The notes beneath the pieces were generated by a model that was not told the DNA's origin, searched no databases, and worked only from the letters and a program-made list of their open reading frames with translations. From Ruegeria sp. THAF33 (lineage in GTDB: Bacteria > Pseudomonadota > Alphaproteobacteria > Rhodobacterales > Rhodobacteraceae), in assembly GCF_009363615.1 (NCBI RefSeq), contig NZ_CP045385.1:747102-811101 (forward strand): 64,000 nt of DNA, in the 5' to 3' direction. Shown in pieces: positions 51,956 to 62,834 of the stretch. Every line of letters starts with the position of its first letter. The stretch's first letter is position 1. The translations under genes and the position numbers were made by a program.

Positions 51956-51985
51956 AAATCAGGCGAGGGTGTCCCCGCCTGATTT
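51956..51985. terminator. Bidirectional terminator between matB and katG
   Basis: AAATCAGGCG and CGCCTGATTT (10 bp) pair, and the inner GGG/CCC extends the stem after one bulged A. The minus-strand side ends in a T-rich run (TTTTCTTTT), so it should stop katG transcription well; it lies 47 bases after matB and probably serves that gene too. Confidence 0.85.
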
Positions 51986-51995
51986 GTTACATGAT

Positions 51996-54194
<2,199 letters not shown>

Positions 54195-54238
54195 TTACCT
54201 AGGGGTTCAGATATCTTGACTCGTACCCCACGGCTTCG

Positions 54239-54275
54239 ATAATTGGAAATTTGTAATTACTATCGTTGTGATTAA
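54239..54275. promoter_or_regulatory. OxyR-like binding site in the katG/oxyR intergenic region
   Basis: Four tetramers at exact 11-base steps, GATA-N7-ATTT-N7-CTAT-N7-ATTA, follow the spacing of the OxyR motif (ATAG-N7-CTAT repeated). Only CTAT is an exact match; the others differ at one or two bases. It ends eight bases before the oxyR start and is 62 bases from katG. Confidence 0.6.
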
Positions 54276-54283
54276 TTTTTCAT

Positions 54284-55216
54284 ATGAAGGCACTCACCCT
54301 CAAACATCTGCGCTATTTCGAGGCGCTCGCCACGCACGGCCACTTTGGCAAGGCTGCCGCGGCCAGTGCGATTTCGCAGCCCGCGCTTTCCATACAAATC
54401 AAAGAGCTGGAGGCAATCATGGGGGGGCCGCTGGTCGAACGCGCGGCCCGGCAAACCCGCCTGACAGCACTTGGCGAAGACGTGCTGAAACATGGCCGCG
54501 AAATCCTGACCCGGGTCGAGGATCTGGGGAAATTGGTGCAATCTCCCTCGGGCCCCCTGTCCGGCCGCATCAGAATCGGGGTCATTCCCACGGTCGCGCC
54601 CTATCTGCTGCCCTCGATCATCAAAGCTCTGTCGCAGCGTTTCCCACAACTGACCATCGAGCCCAAGGAAACGATTACCAAGACGTTGATCGGTGAAATA
54701 CTGGATTCGAAACTGGATTTCGGTGTCGTTGCCCTGCCCGTCTCGGAACCCAACCTCCGAGAGTTCTCGCTGTTCAACGAAGATTTTCTGCTGGTTCGCC
54801 CGGCGCAGGATGCCAACCTGCCGATGCCAAGTTCCTCGCAGCTCAGAACCATGCGCCTGCTGTTGCTGGAAGAGGGGCATTGCTTCAGGGATCAGGCCCT
54901 GTCCTTCTGTTCAATCCGCAACATCGAACCGCAGCACATCATGGAGGGCAGTTCGCTTTCCACACTGGTTCAGATGGTGGGCGCCGGCATCGGTGTGACC
55001 CTGATACCGGAAATGGCGGTCGGGCTGGAAACCCGATCCGCGGATGTGTCCATTGCCCGGTTTCAGGACACGCCGCCGACACGGACGATTGGTCTGATCT
55101 GGCGAAAGACCAACCCGCTCAGCGAAAACCTGTTGAAGATCGGCGCGATCATCCGCAAAACAGCCGAAGAAAACACGTGGGGCGTGAAACCGCCACAGCC
55201 CGCGACAACAGGCTGA
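54284..55216 (+). CDS. oxyR: Hydrogen-peroxide sensor OxyR (LysR family)
   Basis: Regulator of 310 residues. The N-terminal LysR helix-turn-helix is LRYFEALATHGHFGKAAAA and AISQPALSIQIKELE. The two redox cysteines are present in LLEEGHCFRDQALSFCSI with the same spacing as E. coli Cys199 and Cys208, which form the activating disulfide. It is divergent from katG, its classical target. Confidence 0.95.
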   Translation: MKALTLKHLRYFEALATHGHFGKAAAASAISQPALSIQIKELEAIMGGPLVERAARQTRLTALGEDVLKHGREILTRVEDLGKLVQSPSGPLSGRIRIGVIPTVAPYLLPSIIKALSQRFPQLTIEPKETITKTLIGEILDSKLDFGVVALPVSEPNLREFSLFNEDFLLVRPAQDANLPMPSSSQLRTMRLLLLEEGHCFRDQALSFCSIRNIEPQHIMEGSSLSTLVQMVGAGIGVTLIPEMAVGLETRSADVSIARFQDTPPTRTIGLIWRKTNPLSENLLKIGAIIRKTAEENTWGVKPPQPATTG

Positions 55217-55267
55217 CCCGCCCGAAACGATGTTCCTCGGCACGGGGGCCAGACCCGGTGCAACCCG

Positions 55268-55849
55268 TCAGTCGTCACCGGTGTAATAGCCGATCACATC
55301 ATTCTCGGTCGTTGCACCCAACCCGTTCAGCAACCGGTTTGAATAGTTGAAATAGGCGCAGACCTGATTGACCTCCAGGATCTCGCCATCCTCACAGCCA
55401 GCAATCTTGAGCGCTTCGAAGTCGGACTTGACCATTTTGCCAACATCCGTCGTCAGCTTGGCGGCATAGCGCAGCAGCGCCAGTTCCTTGCCCTCGAATT
55501 CATCCTCGGGCCGATGCGCCTTGAGCGCGACGAAAATCCGGTCGCTGCGCGGCTGATCCTTCAGCAGGTTGCGCACGTTCATGAAGTGATGGGTCAGTGA
55601 ATAGGTGCAATCGTTCAGGATCGAAGTATAGCTGGCGACAACTTCGAGGAACCAGAATGGCAACTGGTTGTCATCGGAATGCAGGACCGAACGGTACAGC
55701 GTCACATGCCCGTTCATCGTTTCGGGCCGCAATGAATGCACACGCATGACCGTGTCCACGGTGCCATGAGGGGTGCGGGCCTTGTCCAGCAGCTCTTTCA
55801 GGCGGCCCTCGGCCTTGTCGTCCGAGACCATCTCGATCCAAGCGCTCAT
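55268..55849 (-). CDS. Carboxymuconolactone-decarboxylase/AhpD-fold protein lacking the second Cys
   Basis: Protein of 193 residues in the peroxidase-related AhpD-like group. The usual motif E-(x)n-C-x-x-C-x-x-x-H-H reads EVVASYTSILNDCTYSLTHH: the first Cys and the histidines are kept and the second Cys is Ser. The disulfide chemistry of AhpD is therefore unlikely. I start at MSAWIEMVSDDKAEG. It is 51 bases from the end of oxyR (convergent) and divergent from the NicX-like gene, so it may belong to that catabolic island. Confidence 0.8.
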   Translation of the reverse strand: MSAWIEMVSDDKAEGRLKELLDKARTPHGTVDTVMRVHSLRPETMNGHVTLYRSVLHSDDNQLPFWFLEVVASYTSILNDCTYSLTHHFMNVRNLLKDQPRSDRIFVALKAHRPEDEFEGKELALLRYAAKLTTDVGKMVKSDFEALKIAGCEDGEILEVNQVCAYFNYSNRLLNGLGATTENDVIGYYTGDD

Positions 55850-56003
55850 TGCTGTGTCTCCTGTCTTGTTCGGGCTCAGCTTATGGACAAAGCCCACAGG
55901 CATGTCAGTTAATTTTTTTCTTAAGGTGAAATTTTTTCTGGATCACGGAAACGTGAAAGATGTAAAATACCAGCGCGGGGGATTTTGTTGAGGATCAACG
56001 CGA

Positions 56004-57107
56004 ATGCACAGTCCAGAGCTTATGGCGGGTGCCGAAAACCTGTTGTTCAGATGCGGCGGCCTGACGGCGGGCGACCAGTTGCTTGTGGTCTGCGAAGATG
56101 CGGCTAACGGGTATTATGATGCCGAGATCACCGAGGCTATCGTAGACTGCGCACGACAGAATCGGATCAAGACCGCAGTTCGAACCCTCGCATTCGATCC
56201 CATGGGTTCATCGCTGCCAGCGGATCTGAAAACGGCGATGGAAGCGGCGGATCGCACCTTGTTTCTGTCCCGCACCGGCGATCAGATTCGTTTCGACGCG
56301 GGAATGAGGGACGTTCGGCCCATCATGTCATATGCGCTGGACACCGGAATGCTGGCCTCGGGTTTCGGGCGCGCCAACTACACCGGGTTCGTTGAACTGA
56401 AAAACGCGGTCAACCGGCTGCTGGCCAGTGCCGGGCACATCCACGTAACCTGCCCACTGGGCACCGACTTCGCGGGCCCCGGCGCCGCCTTCCCCCCAGC
56501 AGGTGCCGCGGATGTCAGCGTGGCGCGTTTTCCGATGTCGGTCTTTGCCCCGGTTCCCGCGCAGGGGTTTTCCGGAGTACTGGTTCAGGACGGGTTTCTG
56601 GTCGGCACCGGTTCGAAATTCTACGAACCATACGGCTGTGACCTGCGCGAACCGCTGACCATACGGTTCGAAAACAACCGCCTGACCGGCTTTGACGGCC
56701 ATTCCATGGATGTGCATTGCGCGCAGATGCATTACGAAAAAGTCGGAAAGATGTTCGACCTTGATCCCCTGACCATGCATTCCTGGCACGCAGGCATCCA
56801 CCCGGGCTGCGCCTACACGACCCCGGCGCGAAGCAATTTTGAACGTTGGAGCGGGTCGGCCTTTGGCAATCCACGCCTGCTGCACTTTCACACATGTGGG
56901 CATTATGCGCCGGGTGAGATTTCGCTGAACGTGCTGGACCCGACGATCCGCGTGGATGGTGTTTCGATCTGGGATGCCGGTGTTCTCCGGGCCGATCTGT
57001 TGCCCGGTGGGGCTGAAATTCTCGACCGGTATCCCTGCATCAAAGCGGTTTTCGACGCCCCGGCCCGACACGTGGGCCAGGGCGCGAACGGGCGCTTGTC
57101 GGCCTGA
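56004..57107 (+). CDS. NicX-like / M29 aminopeptidase-fold protein
   Basis: Protein of 367 residues. It resembles the family that includes 2,5-dihydroxypyridine 5,6-dioxygenase (NicX) and M29 metallo-aminopeptidase-like proteins. Candidate metal ligands lie in HSWHAGIHPGCAYT (about 255-265) and LLHFHTCGHYAPGEIS. The N-terminal LTAGDQLLVVCEDAANGYYD is Rossmann-like. It stands divergent from the CMD-like gene and convergent with a Rieske oxygenase, three bases apart. A ring-opening role on an N-heterocycle or aromatic made by the Rieske enzyme is a reasonable inference, but hydrolase activity cannot be excluded. Confidence 0.65.
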   Translation: MHSPELMAGAENLLFRCGGLTAGDQLLVVCEDAANGYYDAEITEAIVDCARQNRIKTAVRTLAFDPMGSSLPADLKTAMEAADRTLFLSRTGDQIRFDAGMRDVRPIMSYALDTGMLASGFGRANYTGFVELKNAVNRLLASAGHIHVTCPLGTDFAGPGAAFPPAGAADVSVARFPMSVFAPVPAQGFSGVLVQDGFLVGTGSKFYEPYGCDLREPLTIRFENNRLTGFDGHSMDVHCAQMHYEKVGKMFDLDPLTMHSWHAGIHPGCAYTTPARSNFERWSGSAFGNPRLLHFHTCGHYAPGEISLNVLDPTIRVDGVSIWDAGVLRADLLPGGAEILDRYPCIKAVFDAPARHVGQGANGRLSA

Positions 57108-57110
57108 TGA

Positions 57111-58160
57111 TCAGCCGGCCTGCTGCGCGATCAGCTTTGCAACCCGTGCGCGGAACCGCATCGCGCCTGCGTCCAGCCCGAGGTTGATATAGCCGGTCTT
57201 GCGCCGCGCCATGCCGGTTTGAACGTGTTCCAGAACCTCTTTGTCCTCGTTGAAGGCCATGACCGCGCCTTCGAACATGCGCTGCGACATGGCTGTGTCA
57301 TCCGCGTGCATGTTGCGGTGCTGGAACCAGAAATACCGCGATGTTTCCGCATCGACCGGTGTGATGAAGTTGTACGAAATATTGACAAAGGCATTGGGCG
57401 ACATCGGCCGATCCGCCCCGCCTTCTCCGGCCGGAGTGTAAATGGACATGTTGATCGCAGTGGACGGCAGACGGCATTCGTAATGCTGCTTGCGGTCGCA
57501 GCTTGGCCCAAACGGCAGTATCGGTGCATAGTAGGGCGGCGCGGGTTCATCCGCGATCCAGCGCGAAACAATGACGCCGGTTTCGGTTTCTTCAAGATCC
57601 AGCGGGCGGTTGTCGGTTCCCGCCCCGGCAAACGAGGTCAGATGCACCCAGGCCACATGGCTTGGATCCAGCAGGTTGTCGATAATGTAAAGGTAATGGC
57701 ACGCCATCTCCATCGCCCCGGTCCGGGTCTTGCCCCAGGACGGGTTGTCGAAATTGGGGATGTCGATGATATCGTCTGTGCTGGCTTTGTCCGGGTCCCC
57801 CATCCACAGCCAAAGAAACCCCCAGCGGTCTTCGGCCGGGTATGCATGCACGGCGGCGCGGCGCGGAGGATTGTCCAGCTGTGTCGGGGCGCTGACACAT
57901 TCACCGCCGCAGCCGAATGTCAGACCGTGATAGCCGCAAACCACATGATCCCCTTCGATCGTGCCCCGAGACAGCGGCAGCTTTCTATGCGGGCAAGCAT
58001 CCTCCAACGCGATCGCTTTGCCCGCTGTGTCACGATAGATCACGATCTCATCGCCCAGCATTCGCACGGCGCTCAGGCTGCGGCCAAAATCCTCGGACCG
58101 TCCGGCGACGTACCAGCTGTTGCGAATAAACCCCTCTGCTCCGGCCAGATCAGGACGCAT
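57111..58160 (-). CDS. Rieske non-heme iron oxygenase (VanA/PobA-like)
   Basis: Oxygenase alpha subunit of 349 residues. The Rieske cluster ligands are in ACPHRKLPLS and VVCGYHGLTF (C-x-H and C-x-x-H). The mononuclear iron site is in DNLLDPSHVAWVH with a later Asp in the C-terminal domain. Proteins of this group O-demethylate or hydroxylate aromatic acids. No reductase gene is near, so electrons must come from another locus. It is followed by the small CMD gene with a five-base gap and then the ABC transporter. Confidence 0.9.
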   Translation of the reverse strand: MRPDLAGAEGFIRNSWYVAGRSEDFGRSLSAVRMLGDEIVIYRDTAGKAIALEDACPHRKLPLSRGTIEGDHVVCGYHGLTFGCGGECVSAPTQLDNPPRRAAVHAYPAEDRWGFLWLWMGDPDKASTDDIIDIPNFDNPSWGKTRTGAMEMACHYLYIIDNLLDPSHVAWVHLTSFAGAGTDNRPLDLEETETGVIVSRWIADEPAPPYYAPILPFGPSCDRKQHYECRLPSTAINMSIYTPAGEGGADRPMSPNAFVNISYNFITPVDAETSRYFWFQHRNMHADDTAMSQRMFEGAVMAFNEDKEVLEHVQTGMARRKTGYINLGLDAGAMRFRARVAKLIAQQAG

Positions 58161-58165
58161 GTTTC

Positions 58166-58501
58166 TTACTCCGAAAACTCGTCAAAAGCCTTGAGCGCCT
58201 TGGCGCTGTAGGCATAGGACGGCCCGCCGCCCATATAGGTGGCCATGGCCAACGCCTCGCACATCTGAGCGCGGGTTGCGCCCAACCGAACCAGCGCACG
58301 CACGTGGAATCCGATGCAACTGTCGCAGCGGGTCGCGATCGCAATGCCGAGCGCCATGAACTCTTTGGTTTTCTCGCTCAGCGCCCCGTCAGTCTTGGCC
58401 GCCTTGCCCATGATGCCAAAGCCGCGCACGGTTTCCGGCACTTCTTTCGAGAAGGTTCCGATATTGGCCTCGGTCTCGGCCATGAAGTCTTTCCAGTTCA
58501 T
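58166..58501 (-). CDS. Carboxymuconolactone-decarboxylase-family protein with CxxC
   Basis: Small AhpD-fold protein of 111 residues. The redox motif is complete: ATRCDSCIGFHVRALVRLG. Members act as peroxidase reductants or as decarboxylases. It is encoded between the Rieske oxygenase and the ABC permease (five and eleven base gaps), so it is part of that operon. Confidence 0.88.
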   Translation of the reverse strand: MNWKDFMAETEANIGTFSKEVPETVRGFGIMGKAAKTDGALSEKTKEFMALGIAIATRCDSCIGFHVRALVRLGATRAQMCEALAMATYMGGGPSYAYSAKALKAFDEFSE

Positions 58502-58512
58502 TTCTTTACTCC

Positions 58513-59271
58513 TTATCCGCGCTCGTCCGCGCCCATGCGACGCTCCAGCCAGCGCACCCCGGCCGAGATGATCAAAACCAGGATCAGGTATTCGAAAATC
58601 AGCAGGGTATAGATTTCCAGCGGGCGGTATTCTGTCACCACCAGTTCATTCGCGCGGCGGGTCAGTTCCTGCATCCCGATGACGCTGGCAAAGGCGCTCA
58701 TCTTGACGATGTAGATGAACTGGTTTGCCAAAGGCGGCAGAATGCGCCGGATCGCCTGCGGCAGGATCACATAGCGCATGGTCTGCACATAGTTCAGCCC
58801 GATGGTCTGCGCTGCCTCGCGCTGACCACGCGCAATGGATTGAATGCCTGCGCGATAGATCTCGGCCGTAAAGGCGCTGTCTGAAATCGCCAACGTTATG
58901 ATCGCCCCCCAGAAGGGATCGATGGGGATGTTCAGACCCATCGACTGAAACACGATGGGCAAGCCGTAAAACACCCAGAACAGCATCGGCAACAGGGGTA
59001 TGGCGCGAATGAACTCCACGTAAACCCGGTTCACAAACCGCCAGCTACGTTTTTCGGACAATCCCGGCAGGGCGACCAGCAATCCGATGACGATCGACAG
59101 AACGGCGGCGATCAGGGAAATCTGGATCGTCGCGCCCATCCCCGAGATCAGGAATTTCACATTGGTCCAACCCGAGGCCGTCGTCGGATCGATAACGTAC
59201 CAGCCCCAGGTCTGCGACGACGAACAGCCTGCCAGAAGAAGCAGAGGCAATATGAGAAGAAGTTTTTTCAT
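58513..59271 (-). CDS. Amino-acid ABC transporter permease with an N-terminal lipobox
   Basis: Membrane permease of 252 residues with the EAA loop EAAQTIGLNYVQTMRYVILP. Unusually it begins with a complete lipoprotein signal: MKKLLLILPLLLLAGCSSSQ, lipobox LAGC with Cys16. Permeases of this class normally start directly with the first transport helix. It is the only permease of the system, so it should act as a homodimer. It overlaps no neighbour; the ATPase gene ends nine bases upstream. Confidence 0.9.
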   Translation of the reverse strand: MKKLLLILPLLLLAGCSSSQTWGWYVIDPTTASGWTNVKFLISGMGATIQISLIAAVLSIVIGLLVALPGLSEKRSWRFVNRVYVEFIRAIPLLPMLFWVFYGLPIVFQSMGLNIPIDPFWGAIITLAISDSAFTAEIYRAGIQSIARGQREAAQTIGLNYVQTMRYVILPQAIRRILPPLANQFIYIVKMSAFASVIGMQELTRRANELVVTEYRPLEIYTLLIFEYLILVLIISAGVRWLERRMGADERG

Positions 59272-59280
59272 CGGCCCCTC

Positions 59281-60021
59281 TCAGTGTTGCAGGATCTGGG
59301 ACAGGAATTTGCGACACCGATCGGACTGAGGATTGGTGAAGAAATGTTCGGGGTTGCCTTCTTCGACGATTTCACCGGCATCCATGAAGATCATCTTGTC
59401 GGCCACCTTTCGGGCAAACCCCATCTCATGCGTGACAACCACCATGGTCATCCCCTCATTGGCCAACTCGACCATCACGTCCAACACTTCCGAAATCATC
59501 TCGGGGTCCAGTGCCGAGGTCGGCTCGTCAAACAGCAGCACACGCGGCTCCATGCACAGCGACCGGGCGATGGCGACGCGTTGCTGCTGACCACCCGACA
59601 ACTGAATGGGCTTTTTGTCGGCCTGATCTGGAATGTGCACCCGGTCCAGATAGTGGCGCGCTTTTTCCTCTGCCTCTTTGCGGCCGAGACCCCGCGCCTT
59701 GATCGGGCCCAAAGTCAGGTTTTCCAATACGGTCAGATGCGGGAACAGGTTGAACTGCTGGAACACCATTCCAACCTCGGACCGGATCCTGGCCACGGAT
59801 TTCTCGTCATCCGTCAACTCGATCCCATCTACGCGGATGGTGCCTTTCTGATGTTTTTCCAACTGGTTGGTACATCGCACAACGGTGGATTTTCCTGACC
59901 CGGAAGGCCCGCATATCACCACCTTTTCGCCGCTGTTGACCGTCAGATTGATGTCCTTGAGAACGTGAAACGTGTCGAACCACTTGTTCACGCCCACAAG
60001 TTCGATTGCGGCGTCTGGCAT
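59281..60021 (-). CDS. Amino-acid ABC transporter ATPase
   Basis: ATPase of 246 residues. Walker A is GPSGSGKST, the signature is [17 protein letters not shown], Walker B is [13 protein letters not shown] and the switch His is in [13 protein letters not shown] start at [16 protein letters not shown]; a frame running upstream to 60306 would overlap the divergent binding-protein gene and reads as non-protein. Confidence 0.93.
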   Translation of the reverse strand: MPDAAIELVGVNKWFDTFHVLKDINLTVNSGEKVVICGPSGSGKSTVVRCTNQLEKHQKGTIRVDGIELTDDEKSVARIRSEVGMVFQQFNLFPHLTVLENLTLGPIKARGLGRKEAEEKARHYLDRVHIPDQADKKPIQLSGGQQQRVAIARSLCMEPRVLLFDEPTSALDPEMISEVLDVMVELANEGMTMVVVTHEMGFARKVADKMIFMDAGEIVEEGNPEHFFTNPQSDRCRKFLSQILQH

Positions 60022-60142
60022 AAGATGAACTGCCCCTGTTTTAGTCCCAGTATAATATTTTCTTGAGGTTATCTTTCCCTTTGGGCTTAAATCAATGAAG
60101 AATACGGCCACAAGGTCGAAACGCCACCAACGGGAGAAACCG

Positions 60143-60913
60143 ATGAACACTTTTTGGAAAGCTGCGGCAGCCGCTGCGCTTGGACTTGTCTTGTCAGGCG
60201 CTGCGCAGGCGCAATCTGCACTGAACGAGGTGCTGGATTCCGGCGTGCTCAAGGTGGGCACCACGGGCGATTGGAATCCCATGTCGCTGCGCGACCCTGC
60301 AACCAACAGCTACAAAGGGTACGACATCGACATCATGAACGAGCTGGCCGCCGATCTGGGGGTCGAGGTCGAATATGTCCCCACCGACTGGAAAACACTG
60401 GTCAACGGTGTGGTGGCAGGCAAGTATCACCTGACCGGATCGGCATCGATTTCGCCGCCGCGCATGAAGGTCGCAGGTTTTTCCGACAGCTATATTTCGG
60501 TGGAACTCTTCCCCTATACGACCAAGGACAAGGCCGACAAGTTCGACGGTTATGACTCGATCAACCAACCCGGAGTAAAAGTCGCGACCACCCTGGGCAC
60601 AACATTCGAAAAGCGCGTCCGCGAATGGTTCCCGAACGCAGAAATCAAGGTGGTCGAGGCCCCGGCCCGCGGTTTTCAGGAAGTAATCGCAGGACGCGCG
60701 GATGTCTTCATTACGTCGAACATCGAAGGTTCGACCCTCGAGGCGAAATTTCCGGTGGTACGCGTGAAGAATGCAGGCCCGCGTTCGCCGTCACCCATCG
60801 CGATGATCCTGCCACAGGCCGATCAGGTGTGGATCAACTATGTAAACAACTGGATCGAAGTCAAAAAGGCGCAAGGGTTCTTCGAGGAAAATCGCAAGAA
60901 ATGGGGTCTCTGA
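60143..60913 (+). CDS. Amino-acid ABC transporter binding protein (family 3)
   Basis: Periplasmic receptor of 256 residues with signal peptide [20 protein letters not shown] (cut after AQA). The family 3 core is [20 protein letters not shown], with the Arg/Asp pair typical for amino-acid ligands in later segments. The start follows GGGAGAAACC; an upstream ATG at 60095 lies in the AT-rich promoter space. It is divergent from the ATPase and permease and followed by a strong terminator. Confidence 0.9.
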   Translation: MNTFWKAAAAAALGLVLSGAAQAQSALNEVLDSGVLKVGTTGDWNPMSLRDPATNSYKGYDIDIMNELAADLGVEVEYVPTDWKTLVNGVVAGKYHLTGSASISPPRMKVAGFSDSYISVELFPYTTKDKADKFDGYDSINQPGVKVATTLGTTFEKRVREWFPNAEIKVVEAPARGFQEVIAGRADVFITSNIEGSTLEAKFPVVRVKNAGPRSPSPIAMILPQADQVWINYVNNWIEVKKAQGFFEENRKKWGL

Positions 60914-60939
60914 CTCTTCTCGGATCACCTTGATTCCCA

Positions 60940-60968
60940 AACGCCCGGCCCGGTCGCCGGGCGTTTTT
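60940..60968 (+). terminator. Intrinsic terminator after the binding-protein gene
   Basis: ACGCCCGGC and GCCGGGCGT form a perfect 9-bp stem around CCGGTC, followed at once by TTTTT. It lies 27 bases after the binding-protein stop and overlaps the stop of the convergent XRE gene. Confidence 0.92.
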
Positions 60969-61576
60969 CAATTGTCGCCCGACACGGCCTTGGCAACCAC
61001 GGTGACAAAGCTGACCGTATCAGTTTTCAACTCCAACGGCCCATGAGTGGCGTTTGAATCAAAACTCAGACTGTCGCCCGGCCGCATGTGATAAGCGGCT
61101 TCACCGCAGCCATAGACCATCTCGCCGGCGGTGACGTGGATGAATTCGACACCCTGATGTTGGTAAAGCGGGCGTTCGTCCAACGGACCTTCCAATGTAA
61201 CGCTGAAACTCTCGAAACTGACATGTTTCGCTTCCGCCCGACCGATCAGCTTGTAACTGTGCCCGAAACCGGTGCCCAACCGTTGCACGGTTACACCTTC
61301 GCCCGCAGCCACAAATGATACATCCGTGCGTTCGACCGTGCCGGCGAAGAAGTTGATCAACGGAACGCCGATTCCGCCGGCCAGGGCCTCAAGCGTCGCC
61401 AGTGAAGCAGACACCTGACCGCGCTCGATCTTGGAAATCATCGCCGTGGACACGCCGGACCGCTGAGACAATTCGGCCAGAGTCAACCCGGCCAGCGCGC
61501 GATGCGTTTTCACCGCGGACCCGACTAGGTGATCCAGCGGCGATTTTTCGGCGGAAAGCACAGGTGAATCTTCCAT
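60968..61576 (-). CDS. XRE-cupin transcriptional regulator
   Basis: Regulator of 202 residues. The helix-turn-helix is LTLAELSQRSGVSTAMISKI (about 31-50) and the C-terminal cupin domain carries YQHQGVEFIHVTAGEM and MRPGDSLSFDSNATHGP. Proteins of this build often control amine or amino-acid catabolism and bind the small molecule in the cupin. It lies downstream of the aminotransferase and convergent with the binding-protein gene, so it is the likely regulator of this island. Confidence 0.9.
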   Translation of the reverse strand: MEDSPVLSAEKSPLDHLVGSAVKTHRALAGLTLAELSQRSGVSTAMISKIERGQVSASLATLEALAGGIGVPLINFFAGTVERTDVSFVAAGEGVTVQRLGTGFGHSYKLIGRAEAKHVSFESFSVTLEGPLDERPLYQHQGVEFIHVTAGEMVYGCGEAAYHMRPGDSLSFDSNATHGPLELKTDTVSFVTVVAKAVSGDN

Positions 61577-61654
61577 TTGCGAAGCCTATCGACACGTATG
61601 AAAAAGGCAAAAGAAATGTCACCGGACCATTGGCACCAGTTCGGCGGCAAACTC

Positions 61655-62794
61655 TCAGCGTCCGTTCAGGATGTCTCCTATAAGATCATTCAACTTTACC
61701 AACCCGTTGCGCAGATGATCTTCGGGCAGGGCCGAGCTGAACCGAAAATGGTTCTCGACCCCGAACCGCGACCCCGGAATGACCAGCACGTCTTTTTCGC
61801 GCAACAGGCGCATGCTGAACGCCTCGGATGCGATCGGTAGATTGAACCGCACGAACGACATGGCCGACGCCTGAGGTGGTACAACTGAAAACACCCCCTG
61901 ATGCCGCGCCAGTTCTTCCGTCAGAACGTCGAAACCCGTGCGGATCAGACGGCGCGCGCGGGCTTTCAACTTGGACCGTGCCGGTTCGGCAAGCGCCTTG
62001 TCCGCCAGTTCCATCGACAACATGGATGCCGCGATCGAGGCATATTCGTGCCGCCGCCAGCAGTGCTGAATGATGTCTTCGGGCCCAACCAGCCATCCCA
62101 GCCTCAGCCCCGGAAGCCCATAGGCCTTGGACATGGAGTTCACCACAAGAACCCTGTCCGTACTTCCCCAGAACGAAGGCGTTTCGGTATCACCTTCGCG
62201 CTCGGTTCCGGCATATACCTCGTCCGAAACGATCCAGGCACCAACGCGCTCGGCAGCCGACACGATGCGGGCGCGGTCCGCTTCGGTCAGAATACGGCCC
62301 GTTGGATTGTTTGGGTTCACTACATGGATGATGCGGGTTCTGTCATCGACCGCCCGCTCAAGCGCCTCTGCGTCTATGCCCCACCCTGCGGATTCGATCA
62401 GATCGACCCAACGCACTTCGTTGCCCAGATTGGCGGCGTTTCCTGAAATCTGTTCATAGGTCGGTCGGAAACACACAACATTGTCGCCGGGCTCCAACAA
62501 GGTGTTGGCCACCAGCGTGTTCGCTTCGGTTGCCCCGACCGTGACCAATACCCCATCTGCCGAGGCCCCCGGATACAAGCCTGCGATGGTGTTGCGCAGG
62601 GATTGCTTTCCATTGACTTGCGGATAGTCGATCATCGTTGTCAGCAGAGCGTCGAGATCAATCCCAGCCAGCTCTACCAATCCCTGCAACGACATGGGAT
62701 GAACGCCGCTTTCCGAGAAATTGAAGGCCACCCCGTGTTCCGTTTCGGACAGGAACTGTTCGACCCGAAATGGTTGAAAATTTCGGTTGATCAT
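61655..62794 (-). CDS. Class I/II PLP-dependent aminotransferase
   Basis: Fold-type I PLP enzyme of 379 residues. The PLP lysine is in VNSMSKAYGLPGLRLGW, the Asn/Asp/Tyr ligands are in VNPNNPTGRIL and IVSDEVYAG, and the substrate-carboxylate Arg is in HFRFSSALP. The N-terminal FNFSESGVHPMSL is typical of a subgroup near capreomycidine-synthase-like enzymes. Its place beside the ABC importer and the Rieske/NicX-like genes suggests it removes or exchanges the amino group of the imported compound. The substrate is unknown. Confidence 0.87.
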   Translation of the reverse strand: MINRNFQPFRVEQFLSETEHGVAFNFSESGVHPMSLQGLVELAGIDLDALLTTMIDYPQVNGKQSLRNTIAGLYPGASADGVLVTVGATEANTLVANTLLEPGDNVVCFRPTYEQISGNAANLGNEVRWVDLIESAGWGIDAEALERAVDDRTRIIHVVNPNNPTGRILTEADRARIVSAAERVGAWIVSDEVYAGTEREGDTETPSFWGSTDRVLVVNSMSKAYGLPGLRLGWLVGPEDIIQHCWRRHEYASIAASMLSMELADKALAEPARSKLKARARRLIRTGFDVLTEELARHQGVFSVVPPQASAMSFVRFNLPIASEAFSMRLLREKDVLVIPGSRFGVENHFRFSSALPEDHLRNGLVKLNDLIGDILNGR

Positions 62795-62834
62795 GATGCA
62801 TCCTTTGCTCGGCCGTGCTGCGCACCTGACAGCC

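Noticed and set aside
60022..60306. N-terminal extension of the ABC ATPase by 95 residues
   Set aside because: It would overlap the divergent binding-protein gene and promoter; the sequence is low-complexity and unlike any ATPase.
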